Positions 8,520-17,023 of a DNA stretch of 64,000 bases are shown piece after piece. The position numbers were made by a program, and so were the translations under genes. The stretch's first letter is position 1. Every line of letters begins with the position of its first letter. The stretch comes from Streptomyces lienomycini (GTDB taxonomy: Bacteria; Actinomycetota; Actinomycetes; Streptomycetales; Streptomycetaceae): NCBI RefSeq assembly GCF_027947595.1, contig NZ_CP116257.1, positions 5,826,001-5,890,000 on the forward strand, in the 5' to 3' direction. The notes below the pieces were generated by a model that worked only from the letters and a program-made list of their open reading frames with translations, ran no database searches and was not told the origin of the DNA.

Positions 8520-8568
8520 TGTCCTGGTACGGACAGCCCCGGCGAGTCGGCGTGTCCTGGTGCGGACA
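8520..8568. promoter_or_regulatory. Two operator-like inverted repeats upstream of the XRE gene
   Basis: The 16-bp element TGTCCTGGTACGGACA (8520-8535) recurs at 8553-8568 with a single base change. Each has 5-bp inverted arms TGTCC/GGACA around a 6-bp spacer. The 33-bp spacing is about three helical turns, so two bound dimers would sit on the same DNA face. The sites start 44 bp upstream of the XRE start codon. Confidence 0.6.
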
Positions 8569-8580
8569 GCCCGGCGGCGC

Positions 8581-8600
8581 CATTCGAAAGTCCATTCGAA
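8581..8600. repeat. Short direct repeat CATTCGAA x2
   Basis: CATTCGAA occurs at 8581-8588 and 8593-8600, a 12-bp period, each containing the palindrome TTCGAA. It lies in the divergent promoter region next to the two inverted repeats and may belong to the same regulatory region. Confidence 0.5.
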
Positions 8601-8706
8601 GACCGTGAGAGTCCTCGACGACCTGAAGTGGCGCCGCTCGACGTGCTGTTGCGAGCAGTGTGCCACGACCGTCCAGAACGTCACACAGCACTCTGCATTT
8701 TTCAGA

Positions 8707-8727
8707 GTGACACTTGCCAAGTGTTCA
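8707..8727. promoter_or_regulatory. Palindrome upstream of the HATPase gene
   Basis: ACACTTG-C-CAAGTGT (8710-8724) is a perfect 7-bp inverted repeat with a 1-nt centre, and the symmetry continues outward as GTG/(T)CAC with one inserted T. It ends 16 bp before the GTG at 8741, where a repressor could block transcription. It differs in sequence from the elements near the XRE gene, so a second regulator is possible. Confidence 0.55.
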
Positions 8728-8740
8728 CGGCGGGGCGATA

Positions 8741-9391
8741 GTGGCAAGCGTGATTCCGTCCGCGCCCTTAGGAACAGACGCCACCGCGGGCTCCCTGGGC
8801 CTCGGTGCCGCCATGGGAGCCGGCTCCTCGGGGGCCACCGCCGCCGAGCGCCGGTTCCGTTTCGAACTGGCCGCCCACCCGGCCTCTCCCGCGCAGGCCA
8901 GACGCCTGACCCGGGCCCGGCTGAACGGCTGGGCGGTGTGCGAGGACACCTGCGACACCGCGGCCCTGGTGGTGTCCGAGCTGGTGACCAACGCGATCGT
9001 GCACACCGCGAGCAGACACATAGTGTGCGAGCTGCACGACGCCGACGACCTGGTGCGCATAGCCGTGCGCGACGAGGGCTGCGCCCCCGGCCAGCCCCAC
9101 CCGTCGGCCGATCAGCAGCCCGAGGACGAGCACGGCAGGGGGCTGCTCCTCGTCGACGCCCTGTGCGACGCCTGGGGCGCCCACGAACACGGCCCCGGAC
9201 TGCTGGTCTGGGCCGAACTGCCCCGCGGGGCCGACGGACCGCTCGGCCCGCCGGAGCCTTGCAACGACCTGGGCTGGGGCGCCCGCCCGAAGCCCGGCCC
9301 CGCGGACGACACGCGGGACGAGGGCGAGGCGGAGTCCCGCCGTCGGGAGAGCCGGGAGACGATCCGCGGAACGGGGACCGAATGGCTATGA
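8741..9391 (+). CDS. HATPase-domain protein, anti-sigma-factor-like (RsbW family)
   Basis: A 216-residue protein with a GHKL ATPase fold. The N-box is ALVVSELVTNAIVHT, and the D-box and G-region are IAVRDEGCAPG and HGRGLLLVDALCDAWG. Relatives act as serine kinases or binding partners for anti-sigma antagonists, but this one has no adjacent STAS protein or sigma factor. GTG at 8741 is chosen because related Streptomyces proteins, as I recall them, begin with ASVIPSAPLGTD; the track of homology before that residue is absent. The C-terminal 50 residues are charged and disordered-looking. It is divergent from the XRE/DUF397 operon and coupled to the next gene. Confidence 0.82.
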   Translation: MASVIPSAPLGTDATAGSLGLGAAMGAGSSGATAAERRFRFELAAHPASPAQARRLTRARLNGWAVCEDTCDTAALVVSELVTNAIVHTASRHIVCELHDADDLVRIAVRDEGCAPGQPHPSADQQPEDEHGRGLLLVDALCDAWGAHEHGPGLLVWAELPRGADGPLGPPEPCNDLGWGARPKPGPADDTRDEGEAESRRRESRETIRGTGTEWL

Positions 9392-9822
9392 GGGCTGCGT
9401 CCGGCATCCGACCGCTCGGTCTGGACACGATGGTGCGCCTCCAGCGCGGACGGCGCGCTCCCGGTGCGCCCCTGAGGCTGCCCGTCCCGGACGGCATGAC
9501 GGCGCCGCTGGGCTGCGACGCGGTGGCGGTGCCCTCCTTCCTCGGCCAGCAGGTGCTGCCCCGGCTGCCGCGCGTGGGGTGCGTCTACGCCGACGAGACG
9601 CACTGGTGGTGGATCGTCCCGTCCGACTCCGACTACGCCCTGGACTGGCCCGCGCCCGCCCGCTACGCCACCGGTGCGGTGGTCCCCGGCGCCACGGACG
9701 TCCCGGGGCTCCTCCACCGCTCGGACGGCACGGTCCCCTACACCCCGCCCATCCCCCTGTATCTGGCCCTGTGCCGACTGACCGACACGACGCCCACCTG
9801 GTCGCGCCCGGTGAGCGCGTAG
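9388..9822 (+). CDS. Conserved Streptomyces hypothetical protein
   Basis: A 144-residue protein with no domain I recognise. It contains a central segment rich in aromatic residues (VGCVYADETHWWWIVPSDSD) and a Pro-rich C-terminus (TVPYTPPIPLYLALCRLTD). The ATG at 9388 overlaps the stop of the HATPase gene (ATGA); ATG at 9382 is also possible. I recall similar proteins following HATPase genes in Streptomyces, which suggests a partner role, but the function is unknown. No signal peptide or transmembrane helix is visible. Confidence 0.7.
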   Translation: MRAASGIRPLGLDTMVRLQRGRRAPGAPLRLPVPDGMTAPLGCDAVAVPSFLGQQVLPRLPRVGCVYADETHWWWIVPSDSDYALDWPAPARYATGAVVPGATDVPGLLHRSDGTVPYTPPIPLYLALCRLTDTTPTWSRPVSA

Positions 9823-10029
9823 GACCTGTCCGGCCGATCAGGGCACAGGGCGCCCCCCCCGCGCCCTCCCGATCACCGCGCCCCGTCCCGCCGACCCCGC
9901 ACGCCCCCTTTCGGCCGCGCCCCGTCCGGCGTGCGCCCGCGTGCCCCGGCCTCCCCCGCTCGCGCCCTGCCCCCGGGCGCCCCGCCCCCGCGATAGTGGC
10001 CCTCCGTCCACGATCGGGGGAGGCAGACG

Positions 10030-11976
10030 GTGCGCAGGAAGGGCGGCACGACACCGGCCGGGGTCTCGGAGTCCGAACGGCTGCTCTTCGGCGGCCCCCT
10101 GCGCTACGACATGGGTTGGAACCAGCACGCCGACGCCTTCCTCGAGCTGGGCTTCCGCTCGATGCTGACCCGGCTGCCGTCCCTGCTGGCCTCCAGCCTG
10201 CGGCTCGCCCGGCAGGCCGACCCGCAGGCCGCGCGGACGGTGCTGGCGGCCGAGGTGGGCCGGGGCCTGGCGCAGGCGGTCAGTCTGCTCGCGGTCAACA
10301 GCGTGCTGGCGGGGCTGATGGCCGACGGCCCGGTCGAGGACCGGCTGCGCGACGCCGTCCCCGCGCTGGTCACCGTCGCCGCCGTCATGCTGGTCGCGGC
10401 ACTGCTGCGGGCGGCGTCGACGTACGCGACCGGGCGGCTGGAGCCGAAGGTGGAGCGGGTGGCCACCGAGCGGTATCTGGAGCGGGCGGCGGCCGTGGAG
10501 CTGTCGGCGATCGAGGACCACGCCTTCCACAAGCTCCTCGACACCGCACAGTACGGCGCGGCCTCCGCCCGCCGCATGATCATGTACGGCACGCGCGTGG
10601 TGAACGCGATGATCTCGCTGATCGCGGCGGCCGGCGTCCTCACCGTCCTGCATGCCGCGCTGCTGCCCCTGCTGGTGACGATGACCCTGCCGAGCGCCTG
10701 GAGCGCGCTGACCCTGGCCCGCCGCCGGTACGAGTCCTTCCACGCCTGGGTGCAGCACGAGCGGGCGGGCCGGCTGCTCGCCGGGCTGCTCATCGAACCG
10801 GCCGCGGCCCCCGAGATCCGGGTGCACGGGGTGGGCCCCTTCCTGCTGCGGCACTTCCGCGCGATGTCGGAGACCGCCGAGGCGGAGCAGGCCCGGCTGG
10901 CCCGGCTGGCGGCCCGGACCGGACTGATCGCGGCGGCGTGGACGGGGCTGGCGACGGCGGCGACGTACGCGACCCTCGGCGGACTGCTGCTGGGCGGCGC
11001 GATGTCCCTGTCGGTCGCGGGCACGGCGGTGATCGCGATCCGCACCGGCTCGCAGAGCCTCGGCACCCTCGTCGTCGAGGTCAACGCGCTCCACGAGGAG
11101 GCGCTGTTCGTCGGCGACCTGGAACGGCTGGAGGTGGAGGCGGCCGACCGTGCCATCCCGGTGGGCGGCGCCGCGCTGCCCGACGACCCGAAGGAGATCC
11201 GCTTCGAGAACGTCACCTTCCGCTATCCGGGCGACGCCACCCGTCCCGCACTCGACGACGTGACGCTCTCGCTGCCCCTGGGCCGGATCGTGGCACTCGT
11301 CGGCGAGAACGGCTCGGGCAAGACGACGCTGGTCAAGCTGCTCGCCGGGCTGTACACACCGGAGCGCGGCCGGATCACCTGGGACGGCGTCGACGCGGCG
11401 ACGGCGGACCGGCACGCACTCGCCGAACGCGTCGCGATGGTGGCCCAGGACTTCAAGCGCTGGCCGTTCACCGCGCGGGTGAACGTCGCCGTGGGCCGCT
11501 CCTCGGCACCGCTCGGCGACGAACGGGTGGCCGACGCCGTCGCCGAGGCCGGGGCCGAGGAGGTGGTCGCCGATCTGCCGCACGGCCTGGACACACTGCT
11601 GGCCCGCAACTTCAGCGGCGGCCACGAGCTGTCCGGCGGCCAGTGGCAGCGGGTCGGGATCGCCCGCGCCGCGTACCGCCAGGGCCGGATCCTCATCGTG
11701 GACGAACCGACGGCGGCCCTGGACGCGCGCGCCGAGCTGGAGGTGTTCGAGAAGATCCGCGCCCTGGCCGGCGGCGGGCAGACGGTCGTCCTCATCACCC
11801 ACCGGCTGGCGTCCGTGCGCCACGCCGACCTGGTGCACGTCCTCGACCAGGGCCGGCTGGTGGAGTCGGGGACCCCGGACGAACTGCTGGCGTCCGGCGG
11901 GGTCTACGCGGAGCTGTACTCGTTGCAGGCGGAGCAGTTCACGAAGGCGCCGGTGCCGGCCCCGGAGGCGGGCTGA
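10030..11976 (+). CDS. ABC exporter, fused permease and ATPase
   Basis: A 648-residue half-transporter. The first 350 residues form the membrane domain, with helices around ALVTVAAVMLVAALLRAA, MISLIAAAGVLTVLHAALL and ATYATLGGLLLGGAMSL. The C-terminal ATPase has Walker A GENGSGKTT from residue 425, signature LSGGQWQR from 534, Walker B ILIVDEPTAAL and the H-loop ITHRL. This is the architecture of type IV exporters (lipid, peptide or drug), which work as homo- or heterodimers. No second half-transporter or biosynthetic gene lies beside it, so the substrate is unknown. Start GTG at 10030. Confidence 0.88.
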   Translation: MRRKGGTTPAGVSESERLLFGGPLRYDMGWNQHADAFLELGFRSMLTRLPSLLASSLRLARQADPQAARTVLAAEVGRGLAQAVSLLAVNSVLAGLMADGPVEDRLRDAVPALVTVAAVMLVAALLRAASTYATGRLEPKVERVATERYLERAAAVELSAIEDHAFHKLLDTAQYGAASARRMIMYGTRVVNAMISLIAAAGVLTVLHAALLPLLVTMTLPSAWSALTLARRRYESFHAWVQHERAGRLLAGLLIEPAAAPEIRVHGVGPFLLRHFRAMSETAEAEQARLARLAARTGLIAAAWTGLATAATYATLGGLLLGGAMSLSVAGTAVIAIRTGSQSLGTLVVEVNALHEEALFVGDLERLEVEAADRAIPVGGAALPDDPKEIRFENVTFRYPGDATRPALDDVTLSLPLGRIVALVGENGSGKTTLVKLLAGLYTPERGRITWDGVDAATADRHALAERVAMVAQDFKRWPFTARVNVAVGRSSAPLGDERVADAVAEAGAEEVVADLPHGLDTLLARNFSGGHELSGGQWQRVGIARAAYRQGRILIVDEPTAALDARAELEVFEKIRALAGGGQTVVLITHRLASVRHADLVHVLDQGRLVESGTPDELLASGGVYAELYSLQAEQFTKAPVPAPEAG

Positions 11977-12006
11977 CGTCGGCGCCCCGCCGCGCGCGGA
12001 GGCCGG

Positions 12007-12192
12007 TCAGGCCGCTGCGTCCCCCACGGCGTCGCCGCGGCGCACGACGACCAGGAACATGTCCGTGGCGAGGTCCATGACGACCTCGGCGGGCTGGCCC
12101 TCCAGACGCCGCGCCTGTGCGAACTCCTCCGCCGGCCAGGACCCTCGCGGCCCGCCGGCGGGAAAGCGTTCGAGCACCGTTCGCCCGTTCAC
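12007..12192 (-). CDS. Small conserved hypothetical protein (61 aa)
   Basis: A 61-residue acidic/mixed protein with the segment LERFPAGGPRGSWPAEEFAQ and a hydrophobic AEVVMDLATDMFLVVV. Translation is well supported by GGAGG 6 nt before the GTG start at 12192. I recall similar short proteins in Streptomyces but no assigned function. It is convergent with the ABC exporter. Confidence 0.65.
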   Translation of the reverse strand: MNGRTVLERFPAGGPRGSWPAEEFAQARRLEGQPAEVVMDLATDMFLVVVRRGDAVGDAAA

Positions 12193-12347
12193 TCCGCACC
12201 TCCATGTAGCGCTGTACTCGTAGAGTTAAACGCCAACCATGGAGCGAATGCCTCGCGCGGTGATGGTACTGAGACACAGTCGACACCCGTTCACCGCAAA
12301 GTGTGATCCGTACGTCGGCCGTTCGGCCGTTTTCGCCACGGAGCGCG

Positions 12348-13037
12348 TCAGCCCTCGTACTCGTCGTGATAGCGGACCGTCCCCCTGCCCACAGGGGCAC
12401 CGAGAGCCGACCCGCGCCCCTCGGGTTCCTCCCACGGCTCCTGCCGGCCGAGGGCGGTCAGGTCGAGCAGGCTGGTGGTCGAGCCGATCCCGTCCAGCCC
12501 GCGCCCGTACGTCGAGTACGTGTGGAAGACCCGCTCGTGGTCCCGCAGGAAGCAGCTGAGCCCGGAGCGCTCGACCGGCTCGTCCCCGTGCTGGAGGGTC
12601 GCGTCGAAGTCGGTGTTGAAGTCGTTGAGGTACGACGAGTACCAGGGCAGTGTCCAGCCCATCCGCGCCTTGAACGGAAGGATCCTCGGGTACGGCGCCC
12701 GGGAGACCGCCGCGAACGACGTGCCGCGGGCCCGCAGGTGGGCGAGGTGGCCGATCTGGTCCAGGAACGCCGAGCAGCCGCGGCAGCCCTCCTCCCACTC
12801 GGGTGCGAACATGAAGTGGTGGACGACGAGCTGGTCCCGGCCCTCGAAGAGGTCGAACAGGGTGGCCTTGCCGTCGCCGCCCTCGAACACGTACTCCTTG
12901 TCGACCTCCACCATGGGCAGCCCGCGCCGTTCGGCGTTGAGGGCGTCACGCGCGCGGGTGGCCGCCTTCTCCTTGGCCAGTAATGCCTCGCGCGCCGCGC
13001 GCCAGTGCGCGCGGGTGACGATCTCGGGCAGCGACAT
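12348..13037 (-). CDS. DUF899 family thioredoxin-like protein
   Basis: A 229-residue DUF899 protein. Typical landmarks are the N-terminal WRAAREALLAKEKAATRARD, the strand-rich DKEYVFEGGDGKATLFDLFEGRDQLVVHHFMF, the redox-like segment WEEGCRGCSAFLDQ (CxxC), and the C-terminal VFHTYSTYGRGLD. The CxxC in a thioredoxin-like fold suggests a thiol-redox role, but no substrate is established. GGAGG lies 9 nt before the ATG at 13037. Confidence 0.88.
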   Translation of the reverse strand: MSLPEIVTRAHWRAAREALLAKEKAATRARDALNAERRGLPMVEVDKEYVFEGGDGKATLFDLFEGRDQLVVHHFMFAPEWEEGCRGCSAFLDQIGHLAHLRARGTSFAAVSRAPYPRILPFKARMGWTLPWYSSYLNDFNTDFDATLQHGDEPVERSGLSCFLRDHERVFHTYSTYGRGLDGIGSTTSLLDLTALGRQEPWEEPEGRGSALGAPVGRGTVRYHDEYEG

Positions 13038-13165
13038 GCTTCCAGCCTCCTGTGCGGCGTGCTTCGTCCGACGGTCCGACGGTCCGCACCACGTCGGACC
13101 GTCCCGGTGGTGACCGAAGGGCGCGGCGGAACTCATCGCCGCCCGGCAAGATTCTTTTCGGAGAC

Positions 13166-15010
13166 CTACCGGAACGCCGTCGACCTGGTGCGTCGCGCCA
13201 GTTCGTCGCGCAGGACCGCGAGCCGTTCCGTGTGGCGCGGGGTGAGCCGGCCGGTGTCGTCGAGGTGCACGGCGCAGGCGGTGGTGGTGTCGACGAGCCG
13301 TTCGAGGACCGTGGCGACCTCGTCCGTGCCGGCGGAGTGCCGGGCGAGGGCGGGCAGTTCGGCGGCGGCGCGGCCGACGGCGGCGCGGGCCTCGGCGAGC
13401 GTGCGGTAGGCCTCGCGGCGCAGCGTCCACCGGGTGGCGCGGTCGTCGGACTCGCTCAGGACGTGTGCGAGGTAGGCGTGCGCGGCGGTGTCGGCGCTCT
13501 CGATGCTCGCGCGTATCCCGGCACCCCGCTGCCCCGGCATCGGCAGGTGCCCGACGACCAGCACGATCGCGCAGGCCAGGAGCGTCTCCCCGATACGGCC
13601 GACGGAGGCCTGGGGTTCGCCGCCCACCATGACCAGGGCGAGGACGAGGACGGTGACGACGGTCGTCTGGGCGGCGAAGTGCCGGGCGGCGACGGGCACC
13701 AGGGCGCCGCTCACGGCGACGAGCGCGACCAGCCCCTCGGGCCGGGGCAGCACGGCCGCGAACCCGGCGAACAGCAGCGCTCCGAGGACGGTTCCGGCGG
13801 CGCGGCACAGCACTCGGGACACGAGCGGGCCGAGATCGGGCTTCACGAGGAAGACGGCCGTCGCGGGCAGCCAGTACCAGTGCTGGTGGGAGCCGTACCA
13901 GTGGCCGTGGTGCAGCGCCTGGGCGACGGCGGCACCGGCGCCGAAGCAGAGTCCGACCCGCAGCCCGTACTCCCGCCCGCCGGCGCCGAGCACGGCACGG
14001 GCGAGGACGCGGGGCGAACGCCTGCGCGTGTGCAGGTCCGGTCCCCGGCCCCGGTCGAAGGCGTCCGCCGCGTGCAGCAGGGCGTCGTCCAGGGCGCGCA
14101 GGGCGGGATCGGTGCGCCTCGGCGCGGGGAGCGGCCCGGCGCGGGTGTTGCCGCGGACGGCCGCCGCGAGTCGCCGGGGCCCTTCGCAGGCCCGCGCGGG
14201 CACGGCCTGTTCGGCCCACGCCAGCGCGGTCGCCGCCTCGCCGAGGGGCAGGGCCGCCGAGTACTGGGCGTGCAGCCGGCGTTCGGCGGCGGTCGCGGCG
14301 CGGCGCCGCAGCCGGGGTCCGGCGAGCGCGTCCTGCGCGTGGTCGAGCGCGGCGGTGAGCGCGGCCCGGCGGGCCACGGCGTGCTCCGTGCCGACCGCGT
14401 CGAGGAGCGCGGCGACGGCCTCGTAGACGCCGGCGACGGCCGCCCGCTCACCGTCGAGGCGGAAGCCGACACGGAGGTCGCCGGTGACGAATTCCGGGGT
14501 CGGCAGGAACAGCCGCAGCAGGAGCAGCCATCCGGCACCGGCGAGGAAGGCCAGCACGCTCTGCCATCCGGGGTCGGGCAACGGCATCCCGGCACCCACC
14601 GCGCTCCCGACCAGCAACTGCGTCCCGGTCGCCGACGCCACCGGCCCGACGGCGCTCACCGCTCCGGCGACCAGTCCGAGCCCGGTCAGCAGGAGTGTCA
14701 GCGCCACGGCTCCGAGGTGCGGCCCGGCCCAGGTCCCGGCGAGCAGCCCGGCCGCTCCCGCGAGTGCGGGTACGCCGATCCGCACCACGGAGGTACGGCG
14801 GCTGCCCGGCCGGTCGTTGACGCCGGCCAGCATGGCGGCGATCGCGGCGACGACCCCGAGGGAGGCCCGCCCCGCGACCAGGGCCGTGATCAGCAGCGGC
14901 CCGCCGGCCAGCGCGCCCCGGACCACCGCGTTCCAGGGCACGGGGCCGCGCTGGGCGTTCAGGGCATGGCCGAGCCAGGGCGGGAGCGCGTGGGCTGCGG
15001 TGCGGGACAC
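13166..15010 (-). CDS. FUSC family membrane protein
   Basis: A 614-residue protein with two blocks of hydrophobic helices separated by a long soluble Arg-rich region. Block one (about residues 25-190) includes WNAVVRGALAGGPLLITALV, and block two (about 355-480) includes YWLPATAVFLVKPDLGPLVSRVL, the conserved FUSC signature with Pro-Asp. Known relatives export aromatic carboxylic acids or other small aromatics. No membrane-fusion partner is encoded here, as expected for a Gram-positive. Start GTG at 15010. Substrate unknown. Confidence 0.83.
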   Translation of the reverse strand: MSRTAAHALPPWLGHALNAQRGPVPWNAVVRGALAGGPLLITALVAGRASLGVVAAIAAMLAGVNDRPGSRRTSVVRIGVPALAGAAGLLAGTWAGPHLGAVALTLLLTGLGLVAGAVSAVGPVASATGTQLLVGSAVGAGMPLPDPGWQSVLAFLAGAGWLLLLRLFLPTPEFVTGDLRVGFRLDGERAAVAGVYEAVAALLDAVGTEHAVARRAALTAALDHAQDALAGPRLRRRAATAAERRLHAQYSAALPLGEAATALAWAEQAVPARACEGPRRLAAAVRGNTRAGPLPAPRRTDPALRALDDALLHAADAFDRGRGPDLHTRRRSPRVLARAVLGAGGREYGLRVGLCFGAGAAVAQALHHGHWYGSHQHWYWLPATAVFLVKPDLGPLVSRVLCRAAGTVLGALLFAGFAAVLPRPEGLVALVAVSGALVPVAARHFAAQTTVVTVLVLALVMVGGEPQASVGRIGETLLACAIVLVVGHLPMPGQRGAGIRASIESADTAAHAYLAHVLSESDDRATRWTLRREAYRTLAEARAAVGRAAAELPALARHSAGTDEVATVLERLVDTTTACAVHLDDTGRLTPRHTERLAVLRDELARRTRSTAFR

Positions 15011-15181
15011 GGGGTGCGGGGCTCCTGTCGTCCGGGCGAGGGCGGTGGCGAGCCTTCGGGCGACGGTGGCCGGGCTGGGCGGTGCGCTGTCAAGCGTACG
15101 ACGGGTCGTGGACGGTGCGGCGACGGTGCTGTTTCGGGGAGATGACGGCAGTGCGTGCCGGCGGCCGTGACGGTCACCGGG

Positions 15182-15967
15182 TCAGGCGCGGGCCGTCTCC
15201 ACGGCGGCGCGCAGCAGTGTCCCGGCCCGGGTCACCGAGCGGGTGAGGGACCGCGGCTCCGGCGTCAGGTCCGCGAGCAGCGCGTCGATCCCGTCCAGTC
15301 CCGCCCGCCGGACCATCCCCTTCTCGTTGGTGACCCACTCCCCCCGCGCCGCCAGCACCGCGTGTGCCGTCTGGGTGGTGGCGAGGGCGATGGCACCGGC
15401 GACCTGAGCGAGGGCGCCCTTGGGGGCGTGGCCGGTCCCGGCGTAGGCGAGGGTGGCCGTGGCCGCGCCGTACCAGCGTTCGGGGGCGGTGGTGCGCAGG
15501 GCCTGCGGGTAGGCGGGGCGGGGCAGGTCGCCGCGCAGCACCTTGTTGATCGCCAGTTCCGCGACGACGAGGTAGGTCGGGATGCCGGCCAGGTGGAACA
15601 TGAGCGGCTCGACGCCGAAGCGTCCCGCCTCCGCCTCCACCCGCTGGTGCTCGACCGCGTCGAGGTCGCGGTAGTGCAGGTCGACGCGGCGCTCGTCGAT
15701 CGTCAGCCAGGCGCCGCCGTTGAAGACGCCGCCGCCCCAGGCGCCGATCTCCGACACCTCGCCCGGCCAGCCGACGGCGCGGAGGTCGTCCGGGTCGAAG
15801 GCGCCCCGGTAGTAGACCGCCAGGTCCCAGTCGCTGTCCGGCCCGTGCGTGCCCTGGGCCCGGGAGCCGCCGAGGGTGACGGCCCGGACCGCGGGCAGGG
15901 CGGCGAGACGGTCGGCGGTGGCGTCGAGGAAGGCCTGGTCCGTGAGCGTGGGGGTGGGGGTGGGCAC
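15182..15967 (-). CDS. Nucleotidyltransferase-domain protein
   Basis: A 261-residue protein with a minimal nucleotidyltransferase fold: the motif VTLGGSRAQGTHGPDSDWDLAV (GS...D-x-D) is intact, and DERRVDLHYRD supplies the third acidic residue. This is the active site used by aminoglycoside-type nucleotidyltransferases and MNT toxins or antitoxins. No HEPN partner is adjacent. GTG at 15967 is the start, with GGAG about 9 nt upstream; the frame further upstream is Pro/Arg-rich and non-coding-looking. Divergent from the RidA gene. Substrate unknown. Confidence 0.8.
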   Translation of the reverse strand: MPTPTPTLTDQAFLDATADRLAALPAVRAVTLGGSRAQGTHGPDSDWDLAVYYRGAFDPDDLRAVGWPGEVSEIGAWGGGVFNGGAWLTIDERRVDLHYRDLDAVEHQRVEAEAGRFGVEPLMFHLAGIPTYLVVAELAINKVLRGDLPRPAYPQALRTTAPERWYGAATATLAYAGTGHAPKGALAQVAGAIALATTQTAHAVLAARGEWVTNEKGMVRRAGLDGIDALLADLTPEPRSLTRSVTRAGTLLRAAVETARA

Positions 15968-16115
15968 CGCTGCGGGCTCCTGACGGTGGAGGGTGTGGCC
16001 GACGGCGGGAAGCCTAGGCGGCCGGGGAACGGGCCGCGAGGGATATTCGGGTGCGCGGCGCGGGCGGAGACCGGACGATCGGGGGTGGTTGTCCGCCCGC
16101 CTTCCAGGAGTCCCC

Positions 16116-16529
16116 GTGATCCAGCGCGTCACCGTGCCCGGCCTGTTCCCGCCGCCCGCCTACTCCCACGCCTCCGTCGTCGAGGCCGGGACCAGGCTGG
16201 CCTTCCTCGCCGGGTCCGTCCCGCTGGACGCGGAGGGCAGGCTGGTCGGCGCGGGCGACCCGGTCCGCCAGGCGGAGCAGGTGCTGGCGAACCTCACGGA
16301 GCAGTTGCGCGCCGTCGGGAGCGGCCTGGAGCACGTGCTGTCGACCGACGTGTACGTCGTGAGCACCGAGACCGCCGTGCTCTCCGCCGTCTGGGACGTC
16401 GTCGAGGCGTCCGGACTCAGCACGGGCCCGCACTCCTCGACGCTGCTCGGGGTCGGCTGCCTCGGGTACGCGGGGCAGCTGGTGGAGATCACGGCGACCG
16501 CGGTCGTGCCCGGCGCGAGCCGTCGGTGA
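16116..16529 (+). CDS. RidA/YjgF/YER057c family enamine deaminase-like protein
   Basis: A 137-residue RidA-family protein. Visible landmarks are YSHASVVEAGTRLAFLAGSVPLD, the central QAEQVLANLTEQLRAVGSGLEHV, and a C-terminal VEITATAVVPG. RidA archetypes hydrolyse reactive 2-aminoacrylate enamines, but the catalytic Arg of that subgroup is not evident near the C-terminus, so a divergent subgroup is likely. GTG at 16116 follows CAGGAG by 5 nt. The stop overlaps the start of the acetyltransferase gene (GTGA), indicating coupling. Confidence 0.85.
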   Translation: MIQRVTVPGLFPPPAYSHASVVEAGTRLAFLAGSVPLDAEGRLVGAGDPVRQAEQVLANLTEQLRAVGSGLEHVLSTDVYVVSTETAVLSAVWDVVEASGLSTGPHSSTLLGVGCLGYAGQLVEITATAVVPGASRR

Positions 16530-16996
16530 ACGGGGAGGTGAGTGCCGACGCGGTCGTCCTGCGCCGCGCGTCGGCCGCCGACGCGCGTGCGGCGGCCGAC
16601 GTCTGGCTGCGCTCCTTCGCCGCCGCGCTGCCGACCGTGTCCCGGCCCCGCACCGACGCGGAGGTGCGTGACTACGTCCGGCACGTGGTGGTGGTGCGGT
16701 ACGAGACGTGGGTGGCGGGGACCGCGGGCGGCGAGATCGTCGGTGTGATGGTGCTGGAGGGCGGGGAGCTGTCGCAGCTGTACCTCGCTCCCGACCGGCG
16801 CGGCACCGGGATCGGGGACCGGTTCGTCGCCCTCGCCAAGGAGCGCTGCCCGGCCGGGCTCTTCCTGTGGACCTTCCAGGTCAACGCGCCCGCGCACCGC
16901 TTCTACGAACGGCACGGGTTCCGGGCCGTGGAGTGGACGGACGGGGCCCGGAACGAGGAGCGGGAGCCGGACGTGCGCTACGTCTGGCGGCCGTAG
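16526..16996 (+). CDS. GNAT family N-acetyltransferase
   Basis: A 156-residue GNAT enzyme. The acetyl-CoA binding motif A is LYLAPDRRGTGIGDRFVALAK, following the usual beta-bulge strand; the C-terminal APAHRFYERHGFRAVEWTDG is the family's motif B region. The start overlaps the RidA stop by 4 nt; GTG at 16538 is an alternative start. Acceptor substrate unknown. Linkage to RidA hints at amine or metabolite-damage chemistry, but this is speculation. Confidence 0.85.
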   Translation: MNGEVSADAVVLRRASAADARAAADVWLRSFAAALPTVSRPRTDAEVRDYVRHVVVVRYETWVAGTAGGEIVGVMVLEGGELSQLYLAPDRRGTGIGDRFVALAKERCPAGLFLWTFQVNAPAHRFYERHGFRAVEWTDGARNEEREPDVRYVWRP

Positions 16997-17023
16997 TCCC
17001 CCGCCTCCCGGCCCCGGCCCGCG

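Noticed and set aside
3011..8608. An extremely long plus-strand open frame across several genes
   Set aside because: It crosses at least four well-supported genes on both strands and the 84-bp array. In GC-rich DNA such long open shadows are expected; the translation is Arg/Gly/Ala-rich and has no domain.
9838..11838. Long minus-strand frame opposite the ABC exporter
   Set aside because: It is antisense to a gene with full ABC motifs and its translation is His/Arg/Gln-rich shadow sequence.
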